A DNA stretch of 64,000 bases, taken from contig NZ_CADFGE010000001.1 of the NCBI RefSeq assembly GCF_902833645.1, forward strand, positions 310,001-374,000, read 5' to 3'. Positions 53,090 through 61,482 of this stretch are shown here, one piece after another. The translations under genes were made by a program, and so were the position numbers. Each line of letters starts with the position of its first letter. Position 1 is the stretch's first letter. This stretch comes from Paraburkholderia fungorum. Lineage in GTDB: Bacteria > Pseudomonadota > Gammaproteobacteria > Burkholderiales > Burkholderiaceae. The notes beneath the pieces were generated by a model. It was not told the origin of the DNA and ran no database searches. It worked only from the letters and a program-made list of their open reading frames with translations.

Positions 53090-53569
53090 CTAGAGGCCGA
53101 GGTCGGACAGGCCAGGATGGTCGTCGGGACGGCGGCCGAGCGGCCAATGATAGAGACGGTCGGCCTCGCGGATCGGCAGATCATTGATGCTGGCATGACG
53201 GCGCGCCATCAGCCCGTGTTCATCGAACTCCCAATTCTCGTTGCCATATGAACGGAACCAGTTGTTCGAATCGTCGTGCCATTCGTAGGCAAAGCGCACG
53301 GCGATGCGGTTATCCGTGAATGCCCAGAGTTCCTTGATCAGGCGGTAGTCGAGTTCCCTCGCCCATTTGCGGCGCAATAATCCGACGATCTCCGCGCGGC
53401 CATGCGTGAATTCGGCGCGATTGCGCCAGACGCTGTCGGGGGTGTACGCGAGCGACACGCGCTCGGGGTCACGCGTATTCCACCCGTCTTCCGCGGCGCG
53501 CACCTTCTGGATCGCGGTTTCGCGTGTGAACGGCGGGAGGGGTGGGCGGGTTTCGATCGGGTTGGCCAT
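53090..53569 (-). CDS. NTF2-like/DUF1348 (SnoaL-fold) protein
   Basis: This 159-residue soluble protein resembles DUF1348: the segment [18 protein letters not shown], then [29 protein letters not shown] and [18 protein letters not shown]. The fold is the cone-shaped NTF2 type often used for small-molecule binding or isomerisation. It lies 9 bases downstream of a TetR gene, so both are likely one operon under TetR self-repression. The substrate is unknown. Confidence 0.85.
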   Translation of the reverse strand: MANPIETRPPLPPFTRETAIQKVRAAEDGWNTRDPERVSLAYTPDSVWRNRAEFTHGRAEIVGLLRRKWARELDYRLIKELWAFTDNRIAVRFAYEWHDDSNNWFRSYGNENWEFDEHGLMARRHASINDLPIREADRLYHWPLGRRPDDHPGLSDLGL

Positions 53570-53578
53570 GGTGGCTCC

Positions 53579-54283
53579 TCATTCAGTTGCAGCGCGCCGG
53601 GATGGCGCTCGTTTGCGTGGAGACTTAATCGCGGATTGCCCCGCGGATTGACCCGCGAGCGGCTTCGGTTCGCTTGCGGACCCTGTATCGAGCAGGGCTT
53701 CTGCGGCCGTCCGCGCGTCGAGCGCGGCGTCGGCCTCGCCGCTCACCAGCGCCACGGCGATCGCGCCGTCGAGCAGGATCAGCCATTGGCGCGACAAGCG
53801 CGCGGCGCCGCGAGCGTCCATACCCGATTCGGCGGCGTATTCGTCGCACTGGCTTCGCACGAAGGCGAGCAGGCGTTCCTTGTGTTTGCGCGCGACGATC
53901 CGGATCGGGTCGTCCGCGGAGGCAATTTCACCGGCGGCGTTCAGAAACGCGCAGCCATGAAAATCCTCCGACGCAAACCATTCGCGCAGCACGTCGAACA
54001 TGCCGAGCAGGTGTTTGCGTGCGGTCTTGCCATGTTTCAGCGTGCCCGCGATAAACCAGTTCATCCAGCGCTCATCGCGCCGCTCCAGTGCGGCGACGAC
54101 CAGTGCATCTTTCGATTCGAAATGCGTGTAGAAACTTTTGCGCGCAGTGCCGGACTGTTTGACGATCGCATCGACGCCCGTAGCGTGGATGCCGCCGGCG
54201 TAAATCAACGCCTCCGCCGTGTCGAGCAGCCTTTCGCGCGCGCTTCCCGGCGCAGCCGATTCAGTTGGGTTTTGAGTAGCCAT
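53579..54283 (-). CDS. TetR-family transcriptional regulator
   Basis: This 234-residue regulator has the N-terminal TetR helix-turn-helix ARERLLDTAEALIYAGGIHA, followed by VDAIVKQSGTARKSFYTHF. The C-terminal 35 residues are basic and low-complexity (AGQSAGQSAIKSPRKRAPSRR) and may be disordered. AGAACGATCATTCT, a good TetR-type palindrome, lies 12-25 bases upstream (54295-54308), so autoregulation is likely. Confidence 0.92.
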   Translation of the reverse strand: MATQNPTESAAPGSARERLLDTAEALIYAGGIHATGVDAIVKQSGTARKSFYTHFESKDALVVAALERRDERWMNWFIAGTLKHGKTARKHLLGMFDVLREWFASEDFHGCAFLNAAGEIASADDPIRIVARKHKERLLAFVRSQCDEYAAESGMDARGAARLSRQWLILLDGAIAVALVSGEADAALDARTAAEALLDTGSASEPKPLAGQSAGQSAIKSPRKRAPSRRAATE

Positions 54284-54294
54284 GTGCGAAGGGT

Positions 54295-54308
54295 AGAACG
54301 ATCATTCT
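54295..54308. promoter_or_regulatory. TetR operator candidate
   Basis: AGAACGATCATTCT is an imperfect palindrome (one non-matching pair) located between the TetR gene and the divergent YceI gene at 54393. It is suited to controlling both. Confidence 0.55.
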
Positions 54309-54392
54309 CCTTCGTCAAGTTTTTGTGCGCTTTGGCGGATTGGGTACGCTTGCTGCTATCGTATTGACGATCGATCCACTGGAACGAATCTC

Positions 54393-55043
54393 ATGAATCG
54401 CTCTACCCTTCGCGCGATGTTTTTACCCGCACTGCTCAGCACCACGCTGCTGACGGCAGTGGCCTGCACGCCTGTGCGCGTGCTCACCCACACGGTAAGC
54501 CAGAACGAGACGCGCGTGCCTCCCGGACATTACGAGCTGGACCCGGATCACACCAGCATTACCTTCGACATCGACCACTTCAAATATTCGCGCTTTACCA
54601 TGCGCTTCGACCGTAAGCAGGGCCAACTCGACTGGAACGAAGGCGGCCTGGACCGGAGTAGCGCGACAATCACGATCGACGCCGCGAGCATCGACACGAA
54701 CGTGCCGCTCCTCGACAAGATGGTGAAAAGCGCGAGCATGCTCGACGTGTCGCGTTATCCGGAGGTACGCTTCACCAGCACGCGCTTTGAGCGCACCGGC
54801 GAATCACGCGGCACGTTGACTGGCGATCTGACGATTCACGGCGTCACGCAACCGGTGACGCTCGACGTGACCTTCAACGGTTTCGCGCCCGATCCACTGA
54901 CGAAAAAGGACACGCTCGGATTTTCCGCGGACGGCAATTTCAGCCGCGCGAAGTTCGGTCTGGCGACGTGGTACCCGGCTGTGGGCGACGATATTCATGT
55001 GCGCGTTCAGGCCGAGTTCGTAAAAACGCCCGCAGGCGCTTGA
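54393..55043 (+). CDS. YceI-family lipoprotein
   Basis: This 216-residue protein has a lipoprotein signal (lipobox LTAVAC, cysteine near 25). The YceI lipocalin-like barrel follows: YELDPDHTSITFDIDHF, DRSSATITIDAASIDT, FSADGNFSRAKFGLATW. YceI proteins bind polyisoprenoids or related lipids in the periplasm and are often induced by base or osmotic stress. It is divergent from the TetR gene and ends in a stem-loop terminator. Confidence 0.93.
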   Translation: MNRSTLRAMFLPALLSTTLLTAVACTPVRVLTHTVSQNETRVPPGHYELDPDHTSITFDIDHFKYSRFTMRFDRKQGQLDWNEGGLDRSSATITIDAASIDTNVPLLDKMVKSASMLDVSRYPEVRFTSTRFERTGESRGTLTGDLTIHGVTQPVTLDVTFNGFAPDPLTKKDTLGFSADGNFSRAKFGLATWYPAVGDDIHVRVQAEFVKTPAGA

Positions 55044-55059
55044 GCGCGGTGCGGGCGTT
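55025..55059 (+). terminator. Terminator of the YceI gene
   Basis: AACGCCCGC (55025-55033) pairs with GCGGGCGTT (55051-55059), followed by TCGTTTTCGCTTTC. The 5' arm lies inside the last codons of the gene. Confidence 0.7.
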
Positions 55060-55124
55060 TCGTTTTCGCTTTCGTTGGCGTGGGTTCGCTTCGCTGGCTG
55101 CTATCGAGCGCGCCGTTTTTTATC

Positions 55125-56156
55125 TCACGCGGCCGTCCAGTCGAGAATCACCTTGCCGCTCTCACCTGAGAGCATCGTGGCAAATGCTTCCTGATAATCG
55201 TCGACCTTGAAGTGGTGCGTGAGGATCGGCGACAGGTCCAAACCGCTTTGCAGCATCGCGACCATCTTGTACCAGGTCTCGAACATCTCGCGCCCATAAA
55301 TGCCCTTGATTTCGAGGCCCTTGAAAATAACCTGGGTCCAGTCGATCGCGGTCTGCGCGGGCGGAATGCCGAGCAGCGCGATCTTGCCGCCATGGTTCAT
55401 CGCTTCAAGCATGCTGGTGAACGCGCTCGGCACACCGGACATTTCCAGCCCAACGTCGAAGCCTTCAGCCATGTGCAGGTCCGCCATCACGTCGCGCAAC
55501 GATTCGCGCGAGACGTTCACCGCCCGCGTCGCGCCCATCTTGCGCGCAAGTTCGAGCCGATAATCGTTGACGTCGGTAATCACCACATTGCGTGCGCCGA
55601 CGTGTTTCGCAATCGCTACCGCCATGATGCCGATCGGCCCGGCGCCGGTGATCAGCACATCTTCACCCACCAGGTTGAACGACAGCGCCGTGTGCGTGGC
55701 ATTGCCGAACGGATCGAAGATCGCGGCGAGATCGTCGGAGATTTCAGGCGGAATCTTGAATGCGTTGAACGCGGGAATCACGAGGTATTCGGCAAACGCG
55801 CCTTCACGATTCACGCCGACGCCTACCGTATTGCGGCACAAATGGCGGCGTCCTGCACGGCAGTTGCGGCAGAAGCCGCAAGTGATATGCCCTTCGCCCG
55901 ACACGCGATCGCCGATCGCAAAGCCGCGCACTTCCTGACCCATTTCGACGATTTCACCGACGTATTCATGGCCGACATGCATCGGCACCGGAATCGTCTT
56001 TTGCGCCCAGTCGTCCCATTTCCAGATGTGAATGTCCGTGCCGCAGATCGCGGTGCGCGTGATGCGGATCATCACGTCGTTGTGACCGACTTCGGGCTTC
56101 TTCACATCCGTCAGCGTGAGGCCCGGTGCGCGTTCGAGTTTTGCCAATGCCTTCAT
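55125..56156 (-). CDS. tdh: L-threonine 3-dehydrogenase
   Basis: This 343-residue zinc medium-chain dehydrogenase has a length exactly that of Tdh. Catalytic zinc ligands are C38 ([11 protein letters not shown]), H63 and E64 (GHEY). The structural zinc is bound by C93, C96, C99 and C107 ([15 protein letters not shown]). The NAD motif is GAGPIG. It oxidises L-threonine to 2-amino-3-ketobutyrate. The start at 56156 ([10 protein letters not shown]) follows Kbl by 13 bases in the kbl-tdh operon, the standard threonine-to-glycine pathway. Confidence 0.97.
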   Translation of the reverse strand: MKALAKLERAPGLTLTDVKKPEVGHNDVMIRITRTAICGTDIHIWKWDDWAQKTIPVPMHVGHEYVGEIVEMGQEVRGFAIGDRVSGEGHITCGFCRNCRAGRRHLCRNTVGVGVNREGAFAEYLVIPAFNAFKIPPEISDDLAAIFDPFGNATHTALSFNLVGEDVLITGAGPIGIMAVAIAKHVGARNVVITDVNDYRLELARKMGATRAVNVSRESLRDVMADLHMAEGFDVGLEMSGVPSAFTSMLEAMNHGGKIALLGIPPAQTAIDWTQVIFKGLEIKGIYGREMFETWYKMVAMLQSGLDLSPILTHHFKVDDYQEAFATMLSGESGKVILDWTAA

Positions 56157-56169
56157 GTGCGCCTCCGCC

Positions 56170-57369
56170 TCAGATGATTCCGAGTTGACGGCCGACACGC
56201 GCGAACGCGTCGACGGCTCGATCGATTTGCTCCGGCGTGTGCGCGGCGCTCATTTGCGTGCGGATTCGCGCACGCCCTTTGGGTACGACGGGGAACGAGA
56301 AGCCGATCACGTACACCCCTTCCTTCAGCAACGCATCAGCCATGTTCGATGCAAGTTGCGCGTCGCCCAACATGACCGGGATGATCGGGTGTTCGCCGGG
56401 CACAAGCGTGAAGCCGAGCGCGCTCATCGCGTGGCGGAAACGCGCGCCGTTTTCACGCACGCGCGCACGCAGTTGCGCGCCTTCTTCGCTGGCGAGCAAC
56501 TCGAGTACTTTCAGCGATGCGGCGGCAATGCTCGGCGTTAGCGTGTTCGAGAACAGGTAAGGACGCGAGCGCTGACGAAGCAGATCGACAATCTCCTGAC
56601 GCGCGGCGACATAGCCACCGGATGCGCCGCCCAGTGCTTTGCCAAGCGTGCCGGTAATGATGTCGACGCGCGAAAGCACGCCGCAATGTTCCGGCGTGCC
56701 GCGCCCATGTTCGCCGACGAAACCAACCGCGTGGGAATCGTCGACCATGACCAGGGCGCCATAGCGGTCGGCCAGATCGCAGATGCCGCCGAGGTCGGCG
56801 ATGATGCCGTCCATCGAGAACACGCCGTCGGTGGCGATCAGCTTGAAGCGCGCGCCGGCCGCATCGGCTTCCTTGAGCCTGGCTTCGAGATCGGCGAGGT
56901 CGTTGTTCTTGTAACGAAAGCGCTTCGCCTTCGAGAGGCGCACACCGTCGATGATGCTCGCGTGATTCAGTTCGTCGCTGATGATGGCGTCGTTTTCGTC
57001 GAGCAGCGTTTCGAACAGACCGCCGTTCGCATCGAAACAACTGGAGTAGAGGATGCAGTCGTCGGTTTGCAGGAAGGCGGCCAGCGCTTTTTCGAGGTCT
57101 TTGTGCACGGTTTGCGTGCCGCAAATGAAACGCACCGACGCCATGCCAAAGCCGTCGTGATCGAGGCCAAGCTTAGCGGCCGCGATCAGTCGCGCGTCGT
57201 TGGCCAGACCGAGATAGTTGTTCGCGCAGAAATTCAGCACGTCCGTGCCGTTCGCGAGACGCACGTCGGCCGATTGCGGGCTGGCAATCACGCGCTCGTT
57301 CTTGTAAAAACCGTCAGCGCGGATCTGCTCGAGCGTGCCGCGCAGATGGGCGAAGTAAAGGTTACGCAT
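56170..57369 (-). CDS. kbl: 2-amino-3-ketobutyrate CoA ligase
   Basis: This 399-residue PLP enzyme of the alpha-oxoamine synthase family has [16 protein letters not shown] near the N-terminus, [16 protein letters not shown], and the PLP lysine in [15 protein letters not shown] near 245. It splits 2-amino-3-ketobutyrate with CoA into glycine and acetyl-CoA. The start at 57369 (MRNLYFAHL) has CAGGAG upstream. A far longer in-frame reading runs through the divergent regulator and is not real. It is the first gene of the kbl-tdh operon. Confidence 0.97.
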   Translation of the reverse strand: MRNLYFAHLRGTLEQIRADGFYKNERVIASPQSADVRLANGTDVLNFCANNYLGLANDARLIAAAKLGLDHDGFGMASVRFICGTQTVHKDLEKALAAFLQTDDCILYSSCFDANGGLFETLLDENDAIISDELNHASIIDGVRLSKAKRFRYKNNDLADLEARLKEADAAGARFKLIATDGVFSMDGIIADLGGICDLADRYGALVMVDDSHAVGFVGEHGRGTPEHCGVLSRVDIITGTLGKALGGASGGYVAARQEIVDLLRQRSRPYLFSNTLTPSIAAASLKVLELLASEEGAQLRARVRENGARFRHAMSALGFTLVPGEHPIIPVMLGDAQLASNMADALLKEGVYVIGFSFPVVPKGRARIRTQMSAAHTPEQIDRAVDAFARVGRQLGII

Positions 57370-57476
57370 GAACCAGACTCCTGAAAGGGTGGTGCGCTCC
57401 GACACGTCAGGCATCTGCTGGTATCCGCGGCATGTTCGGCGTCGAGGCGGCCTGCTATAGTCGGCTGTCAGTTTTA

Positions 57477-57498
57477 TCGGATATTTTCGTTTTTCCGA
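57477..57498. promoter_or_regulatory. Inverted repeat between kbl and the XRE-cupin gene
   Basis: TCGGA (57477-57481), 12 bases, TCCGA (57494-57498), in an AT-rich stretch centred between the divergent starts. It is a likely operator of the XRE-cupin regulator. Confidence 0.45.
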
Positions 57499-57543
57499 AC
57501 TAAAATCCGGTATGTCGAACAACTCTAAACGATAGGTCAGTAA

Positions 57544-58170
57544 ATGGCAAGTTCGGGAAACCGCCGTGCAGCAGCCAACACGGCCCCTCCTTCCAGCGCG
57601 GGCGCGGTCCCGGCGATCGCAGCGCCGCCTCGTGTCGGCGAACAGATTCAGCGTCTGCGCGCCGAACGTCGCATGACGCTCGACGACCTGTCGCGCGCGG
57701 CCGGCGTGTCGAAATCGATGCTCTCGGAAATCGAACGCGACAAGGCCAATCCGACGATTGCGGTCGCGTGGCGTCTGACGAATGCGCTCGGTGTCAGTCT
57801 CGATTCGCTGTTCGCGCCGCAAAAGGCGCCGGAGGCGATTGCGGTCTCCGGTCCGCACGACATCCCGACTTTGAGTGGGCACGAAGCCAAGTATCAGTTG
57901 CGTGTCTGGGGACCGATCGAGTTGGCCGGCAAGTTCGAGTGGTACGAACTGACGCTGCAGCCGGGCGGGGCGCTGGTGTCGAACGCGCACGAACCCGGCA
58001 CGCGCGAACATCTGACGGTGCTGCAGGGATCCATCGACATTGAAGCGGCGAGCACGACGAAACGGCTCAAGGCCGCGGATACCGCGCGCTATGTCGCCGA
58101 CGAACCCCATGCGATCCGCAACGCCGGAAAAGGCGAGGCGAAAGCATTGCTGGTGGTGATTCACGGCTGA
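57544..58170 (+). CDS. XRE-family regulator with cupin domain
   Basis: This 208-residue protein has an N-terminal helix-turn-helix (about 31-85: [20 protein letters not shown], then [18 protein letters not shown]) and a C-terminal cupin (about 115-205, with [14 protein letters not shown]). This architecture is common in regulators of amino-acid catabolism that sense a small ligand in the cupin. It is divergent from kbl-tdh and so is the probable regulator of threonine degradation. The first 25 residues are Ala/Pro-rich and probably disordered. Confidence 0.93.
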   Translation: MASSGNRRAAANTAPPSSAGAVPAIAAPPRVGEQIQRLRAERRMTLDDLSRAAGVSKSMLSEIERDKANPTIAVAWRLTNALGVSLDSLFAPQKAPEAIAVSGPHDIPTLSGHEAKYQLRVWGPIELAGKFEWYELTLQPGGALVSNAHEPGTREHLTVLQGSIDIEAASTTKRLKAADTARYVADEPHAIRNAGKGEAKALLVVIHG

Positions 58171-58234
58171 CCGACGGGCGCACCGTAGCGGGCTTTTGGC
58201 GGAATTATCCGTTCGGCTGAGGTTGCACGAGACA

Positions 58235-58250
58235 CTGTATATTTGTACAG
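58235..58250. promoter_or_regulatory. LexA (SOS) box
   Basis: CTGTATATTTGTACAG fits the CTGT-N8-ACAG SOS box with an AT-rich core, in the flanking context ACA...TACAG. It lies 26-41 bases upstream of the small gene at 58276, at promoter distance. Confidence 0.75.
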
Positions 58251-58275
58251 TACAGGGTATCGACTGGAGCCGATA

Positions 58276-58674
58276 ATGAACGACCTGACGACCGACCAAG
58301 CCGAGCATGCTCTGGCCGCGCTGCGTTATCAAACCGCGGCGCGCGATCTTGAACACATCGTGCGCAACATCGCTGCGCGCTATATCGTCCAGCAGGTGCC
58401 GCTCTCGTGGCGCCTGCTCCATGCGATCGAGGCCGAAGCCCTGGCGGATCTCGGGTTTGCCAGCCGGCACGACGCCATCATGCTCGGCCTGTTCCAGCGG
58501 CCTTCCGAGTTGCCCTACCCGGAAACAGACGAAGCGGTGGACTTCGGCACCTCCACCGCATTGCCGGCGGTATTTGCGTTCGCCGTCTCGGCCTATGAAG
58601 AGGCAGCACGCCGCGCCGTGCAACCTGAGTCTAAAGACGCTCCGCTAAAACACGCGCGGGCGTGGGGCGACTGA
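58276..58674 (+). CDS. Hypothetical protein, LexA-box-preceded
   Basis: This is a 132-residue soluble protein with no family I recognise. It is predicted mostly helical ([40 protein letters not shown]) with an acidic mid-section ([12 protein letters not shown]). The ATG at 58276 has TGGAG 6 bases upstream. The LexA box just upstream predicts SOS induction. It lies 64 bases before the degenerate recombinase, possibly in one transcript, next to the replicon origin. This hints at a role in replication or DNA-damage response of this replicon. Confidence 0.75.
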   Translation: MNDLTTDQAEHALAALRYQTAARDLEHIVRNIAARYIVQQVPLSWRLLHAIEAEALADLGFASRHDAIMLGLFQRPSELPYPETDEAVDFGTSTALPAVFAFAVSAYEEAARRAVQPESKDAPLKHARAWGD

Positions 58675-58738
58675 CTTTAAACGCCGCACTTTCATCAGTT
58701 GCCACCTACAATATGCGCAACTAACGGAAAGATAGCGT

Positions 58739-59806
58739 ATGTCCCCTCCTCATCTGTCCGACCCGGTTCCGCGCCCTGCGCCGTCAACCGATCTCTTCGA
58801 TCGTGAACGTGAAGACTGGCGCCACGATCCCCAGATCGCCTTTGACGCCTGGCTTGCCAAGCAGCATTTCAGGCGCTCTTCCGCTGAAGTCTATCAAGCT
58901 CAGTGGGGACTTTTTCTCGACTGGCTTGCCGTTCGCAAGAAAAGTCTGGTCACGGTCGATACGCAAACGATCGCTGAATTCGTGGGCGGCCTTGCGATCA
59001 GAAAACCGCAACGTGTCAGATATCTGCGGCTCATTGAACGGGTACTGGACCATGTTCGGGAAATCGAATCCGCATCGACCAATCCCGCTCGTTTCATTGC
59101 TCAGGATGGCGAAGCAGCATGGCGCAATGCACGTGACAACGAGCCGACGGGTTTTCTCAACCACGCCGAACGTGCCGCGCTCATTGCTCACCTGTTTTCG
59201 CCCTTGCCTGCCTTATCCGTGGCGCAGCGCTGGAGGGAGCGGCGCGATCGCGCGCTGATCGCGGTGTTTCTAGGTGGCGGACTAAAGACAGGCGAGGCCG
59301 CGGCGCTTACAGTTAGTTGCGTGAGTGCGGGCTCGCCATGGGTCACGATCGAGTCCGCGAATCCAATGCTGACACGGCGTACCCGGCTCACGCCTTTCGC
59401 GGCGGCCGTTCTCGACTCGTGGCTTGCTGAAAGGCGCCTTTCCGAATTGGCGGGCAATCTGGTCTTTCCCGCTTCACCTTCGGGACGACCAATGCACAAG
59501 GCAACCATGCTGCGCGCAGTCGACGCGTTGATCGACGCAGCAGGCATTGCCGCGTCGCGAACATCACGAGCGAGTCCGCAAACCTTGCGCAACACTTTTG
59601 CCGCAGATCTATTCGAGAGTGGGGGCGAGGCGGAACTGGTCGGGCAGTGGCTGGGATTTGTACAGGCAGTGTCCGCCAACCGTTTATACCGGGCATGGCA
59701 ACGATGGATGGATCAACAGGATTCGCCTATTGTCGGTGAACCGGATCCCGCCGCTCCGCCAATGCCGACACCTCGGCGTGACGGGCGTTTGACGAGAAAA
59801 GGGTGA
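58739..59806 (+). CDS. Tyrosine-recombinase-family protein with degenerate active site
   Basis: This 355-residue protein has an N-terminal SAM-like DNA-binding domain (about 35-115) and a C-terminal recombinase domain (about 140-325). The catalytic set is broken. The first arginine of the G-L-R-x-x-E motif is K183 (GLKTGEAA). The H of H-x-x-R is Q281 with R284 kept (SPQTLRNTF). The LGH histidine is F307 (WLGFVQ). The tyrosine Y317 (NRLYRAW) remains. It may bind DNA without cutting it. It sits between the SOS-box gene and the KfrA-like gene beside the origin. It is probably a resident replicon gene, not a phage remnant. Confidence 0.85.
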   Translation: MSPPHLSDPVPRPAPSTDLFDREREDWRHDPQIAFDAWLAKQHFRRSSAEVYQAQWGLFLDWLAVRKKSLVTVDTQTIAEFVGGLAIRKPQRVRYLRLIERVLDHVREIESASTNPARFIAQDGEAAWRNARDNEPTGFLNHAERAALIAHLFSPLPALSVAQRWRERRDRALIAVFLGGGLKTGEAAALTVSCVSAGSPWVTIESANPMLTRRTRLTPFAAAVLDSWLAERRLSELAGNLVFPASPSGRPMHKATMLRAVDALIDAAGIAASRTSRASPQTLRNTFAADLFESGGEAELVGQWLGFVQAVSANRLYRAWQRWMDQQDSPIVGEPDPAAPPMPTPRRDGRLTRKG

Positions 59807-59814
59807 TCCGGCGG

Positions 59815-59860
59815 GTCCTGCAGATACTCACCCTTGAGGTCCCGAATTTCCTCACCTTTA
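59815..59860 (-). repeat. Two iteron-like motifs after the recombinase gene
   Basis: TCCTGCAGATACTCACCCTT (59815-59834, CAGGA variant) and TCCCGAATTTCCTCACCTTT (59840-59859). They are the rightmost copies in the leftward set; the orientation flips between here and 61483. Confidence 0.75.
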
Positions 59861-59894
59861 GCGATTTCGCCGCTATGACGATCGCGCCGAACCG

Positions 59895-61100
59895 TCATGC
59901 CGACGCAGTAATCGAGCCGCTCGACAAAAACCGGCTAACCGCTTCCAGCCTTGATTCGCCAAGCCCCGACGAGTGATCGCACTCCGGACATTGCAATTCG
60001 AAGCGGAGATCCACTTGAGATAACTCGGGCTCACCTTCTTGACATTTGGGGCAGCGCAGCGGAAGCGTGACATGACCGTCCGCTGCCGTGCCGATCGCGG
60101 TCAGTTCGTCTGGCGTGAGCCTGCCTGCTTCGACTAACGCACACAACAGAGCGGCGATCGCCGGGTCGATACCCTGTTGGCCGCGCAGCAGGGCGATTTC
60201 TTTTGTCAAAGCATCCACTTCGTCCGATTGCTCGCGCAGTTGCGCGTCGAGCCGGTCGCCGCGTGCCTTGGCGGCGGCAATCTGCTGGATAAACTCAAAT
60301 TCCTTGCGACTGGCTTCACGCACCCCTGACTGATAGGTCGCCGCCATGCTGCGCAGCGAATCGAGCTCAACCAGCATCGGCTTCACACGCCGCTCAGCTT
60401 CGGCGACAGCGTCTTTTATCTGTTGGGCATAGTGCTCGGTGCTTTGCCGCAATTCGACATGCAGAGCATCAATTCGGTCGCGGAGCGTCGCGTTGGTCGT
60501 TTGTTCTGCTTCGAGGCGCTGACGCAGCGTTTCGTTTTCGCTGTCGAGCCGACGCACCGTTGCGAGCAGGCCTTCCTGGTGAGCGGCCCCATGCGTCGCA
60601 GTGCTGGAAAGCTCGGTTTCGAGTGCTCGGACCCGTTCCCATGCGGCTTCGGCCCTCAACTCGCTGCGCCTGATCGCTTCTTCCGACACGTCGCGGCGAA
60701 TTTCGGCTTCCCGCAGGCGTTGATCAGCTGCGGTGATTTGTGCCTGCATTTCCTGACGTTCGGCGTCAAGGGTCGAACGAGCCTGGGCGACGGCTTCTTC
60801 AAAGAGCGCACCCAATAATTCTCCAGCGCGGTCTTCCAGTGCTTTCGGGATCGCACCGGCACCGACTTTTACGCGCGATACCGTTCTGATGCGTTCCCAG
60901 AAGTGATCGATATCCTTGGGGATGTCGCTGGCGCTGCCTGTTTGGGTCAAGTCACGAACCGCAGCCATGGACGGCCGGATCCCCAAATCGAAAAAAAGTC
61001 GCTTGCAGGCGTGCAGCGACAGTTCTTGCCGTCGCGCGCCGCTTGCCCTCAACGATTCAAGCTCGTCACGGATTGCTTGACGCTCCTGGTCCAGATTCAT
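59895..61100 (-). CDS. KfrA-like coiled-coil DNA-binding protein with C-terminal zinc ribbon
   Basis: This is a 401-residue protein. The N-terminal 100 residues match the KfrA-type DNA-binding domain (SLHACKRLFFDLGIRPSMAA, VRDLTQTGSASDIPKDIDHF). A long Ala/Glu/Arg-rich coiled-coil runs from about 105 to 320. The C-terminus has a CPKC...CPEC zinc ribbon (about 349-373, 17 residues between the pairs), which plasmid KfrA proteins lack as far as I know. KfrA proteins stabilise and partition low-copy replicons and autoregulate. The start at 61100 has GAGGT upstream. It is divergent from the iterons and rep. Confidence 0.88.
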   Translation of the reverse strand: MNLDQERQAIRDELESLRASGARRQELSLHACKRLFFDLGIRPSMAAVRDLTQTGSASDIPKDIDHFWERIRTVSRVKVGAGAIPKALEDRAGELLGALFEEAVAQARSTLDAERQEMQAQITAADQRLREAEIRRDVSEEAIRRSELRAEAAWERVRALETELSSTATHGAAHQEGLLATVRRLDSENETLRQRLEAEQTTNATLRDRIDALHVELRQSTEHYAQQIKDAVAEAERRVKPMLVELDSLRSMAATYQSGVREASRKEFEFIQQIAAAKARGDRLDAQLREQSDEVDALTKEIALLRGQQGIDPAIAALLCALVEAGRLTPDELTAIGTAADGHVTLPLRCPKCQEGEPELSQVDLRFELQCPECDHSSGLGESRLEAVSRFLSSGSITASA

Positions 61101-61144
61101 AGGTACCTCGATATCGCTCAAATTGGATGAATCATAACAATTTA

Positions 61145-61160
61145 CGTAGTGTTTGCTACG
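61145..61160. promoter_or_regulatory. Probable KfrA operator
   Basis: CGTAG, TGTTTG, CTACG is a perfect 5-bp interrupted palindrome 45-60 bases upstream of the KfrA-like start, in an AT-rich segment with a further TTTGTAGTG half-site at about 61167-61175. Confidence 0.5.
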
Positions 61161-61482
61161 AATTTGTTTGTAGTGAGCGTTATTTGTCTGATTGGTGTGT
61201 TCTAGGGCTGCCAATAGACGAAGCGATTGGGGCAAGCCTCGTTTTTCCGTGAAACAAAACGAAGATTAGCCAATAAGCCGTTGTAAATAAAGCAGTTTCA
61301 GTAGTTTCTTTCTGATCGCGCACTGTTTCACGGAGGTGTGATGGCGGCTGACGGGTGGAAAGGTCTTGTCCGAAGGACACGCGGGGGAAATTCTAGAGAG
61401 TAATAAAAGTAAACACCTTTGAACCCATGTTAAAAACGTTAACGCCATGGCAAACCCTTATCTGGCGGGTGTTTCAGCCCGG

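Noticed and set aside
56170..58623. An 817-codon open frame through kbl and the divergent regulator
   Set aside because: Only the 399-residue Kbl part matches a family; the upstream part is antisense to the XRE-cupin and hypothetical genes. Kbl has its own ribosome-binding site at 57369.
58739..59806. Integrase as a marker of a genomic island or prophage
   Set aside because: No attachment-site repeats, tRNA or phage genes are nearby, base composition matches the neighbours, and the catalytic residues are lost. It sits with origin genes instead.
60043..60062. CGGGCTCACCTTC inside the KfrA-like gene as another iteron
   Set aside because: The spacing between the two halves is wrong and the sequence codes for the conserved region next to the zinc ribbon.
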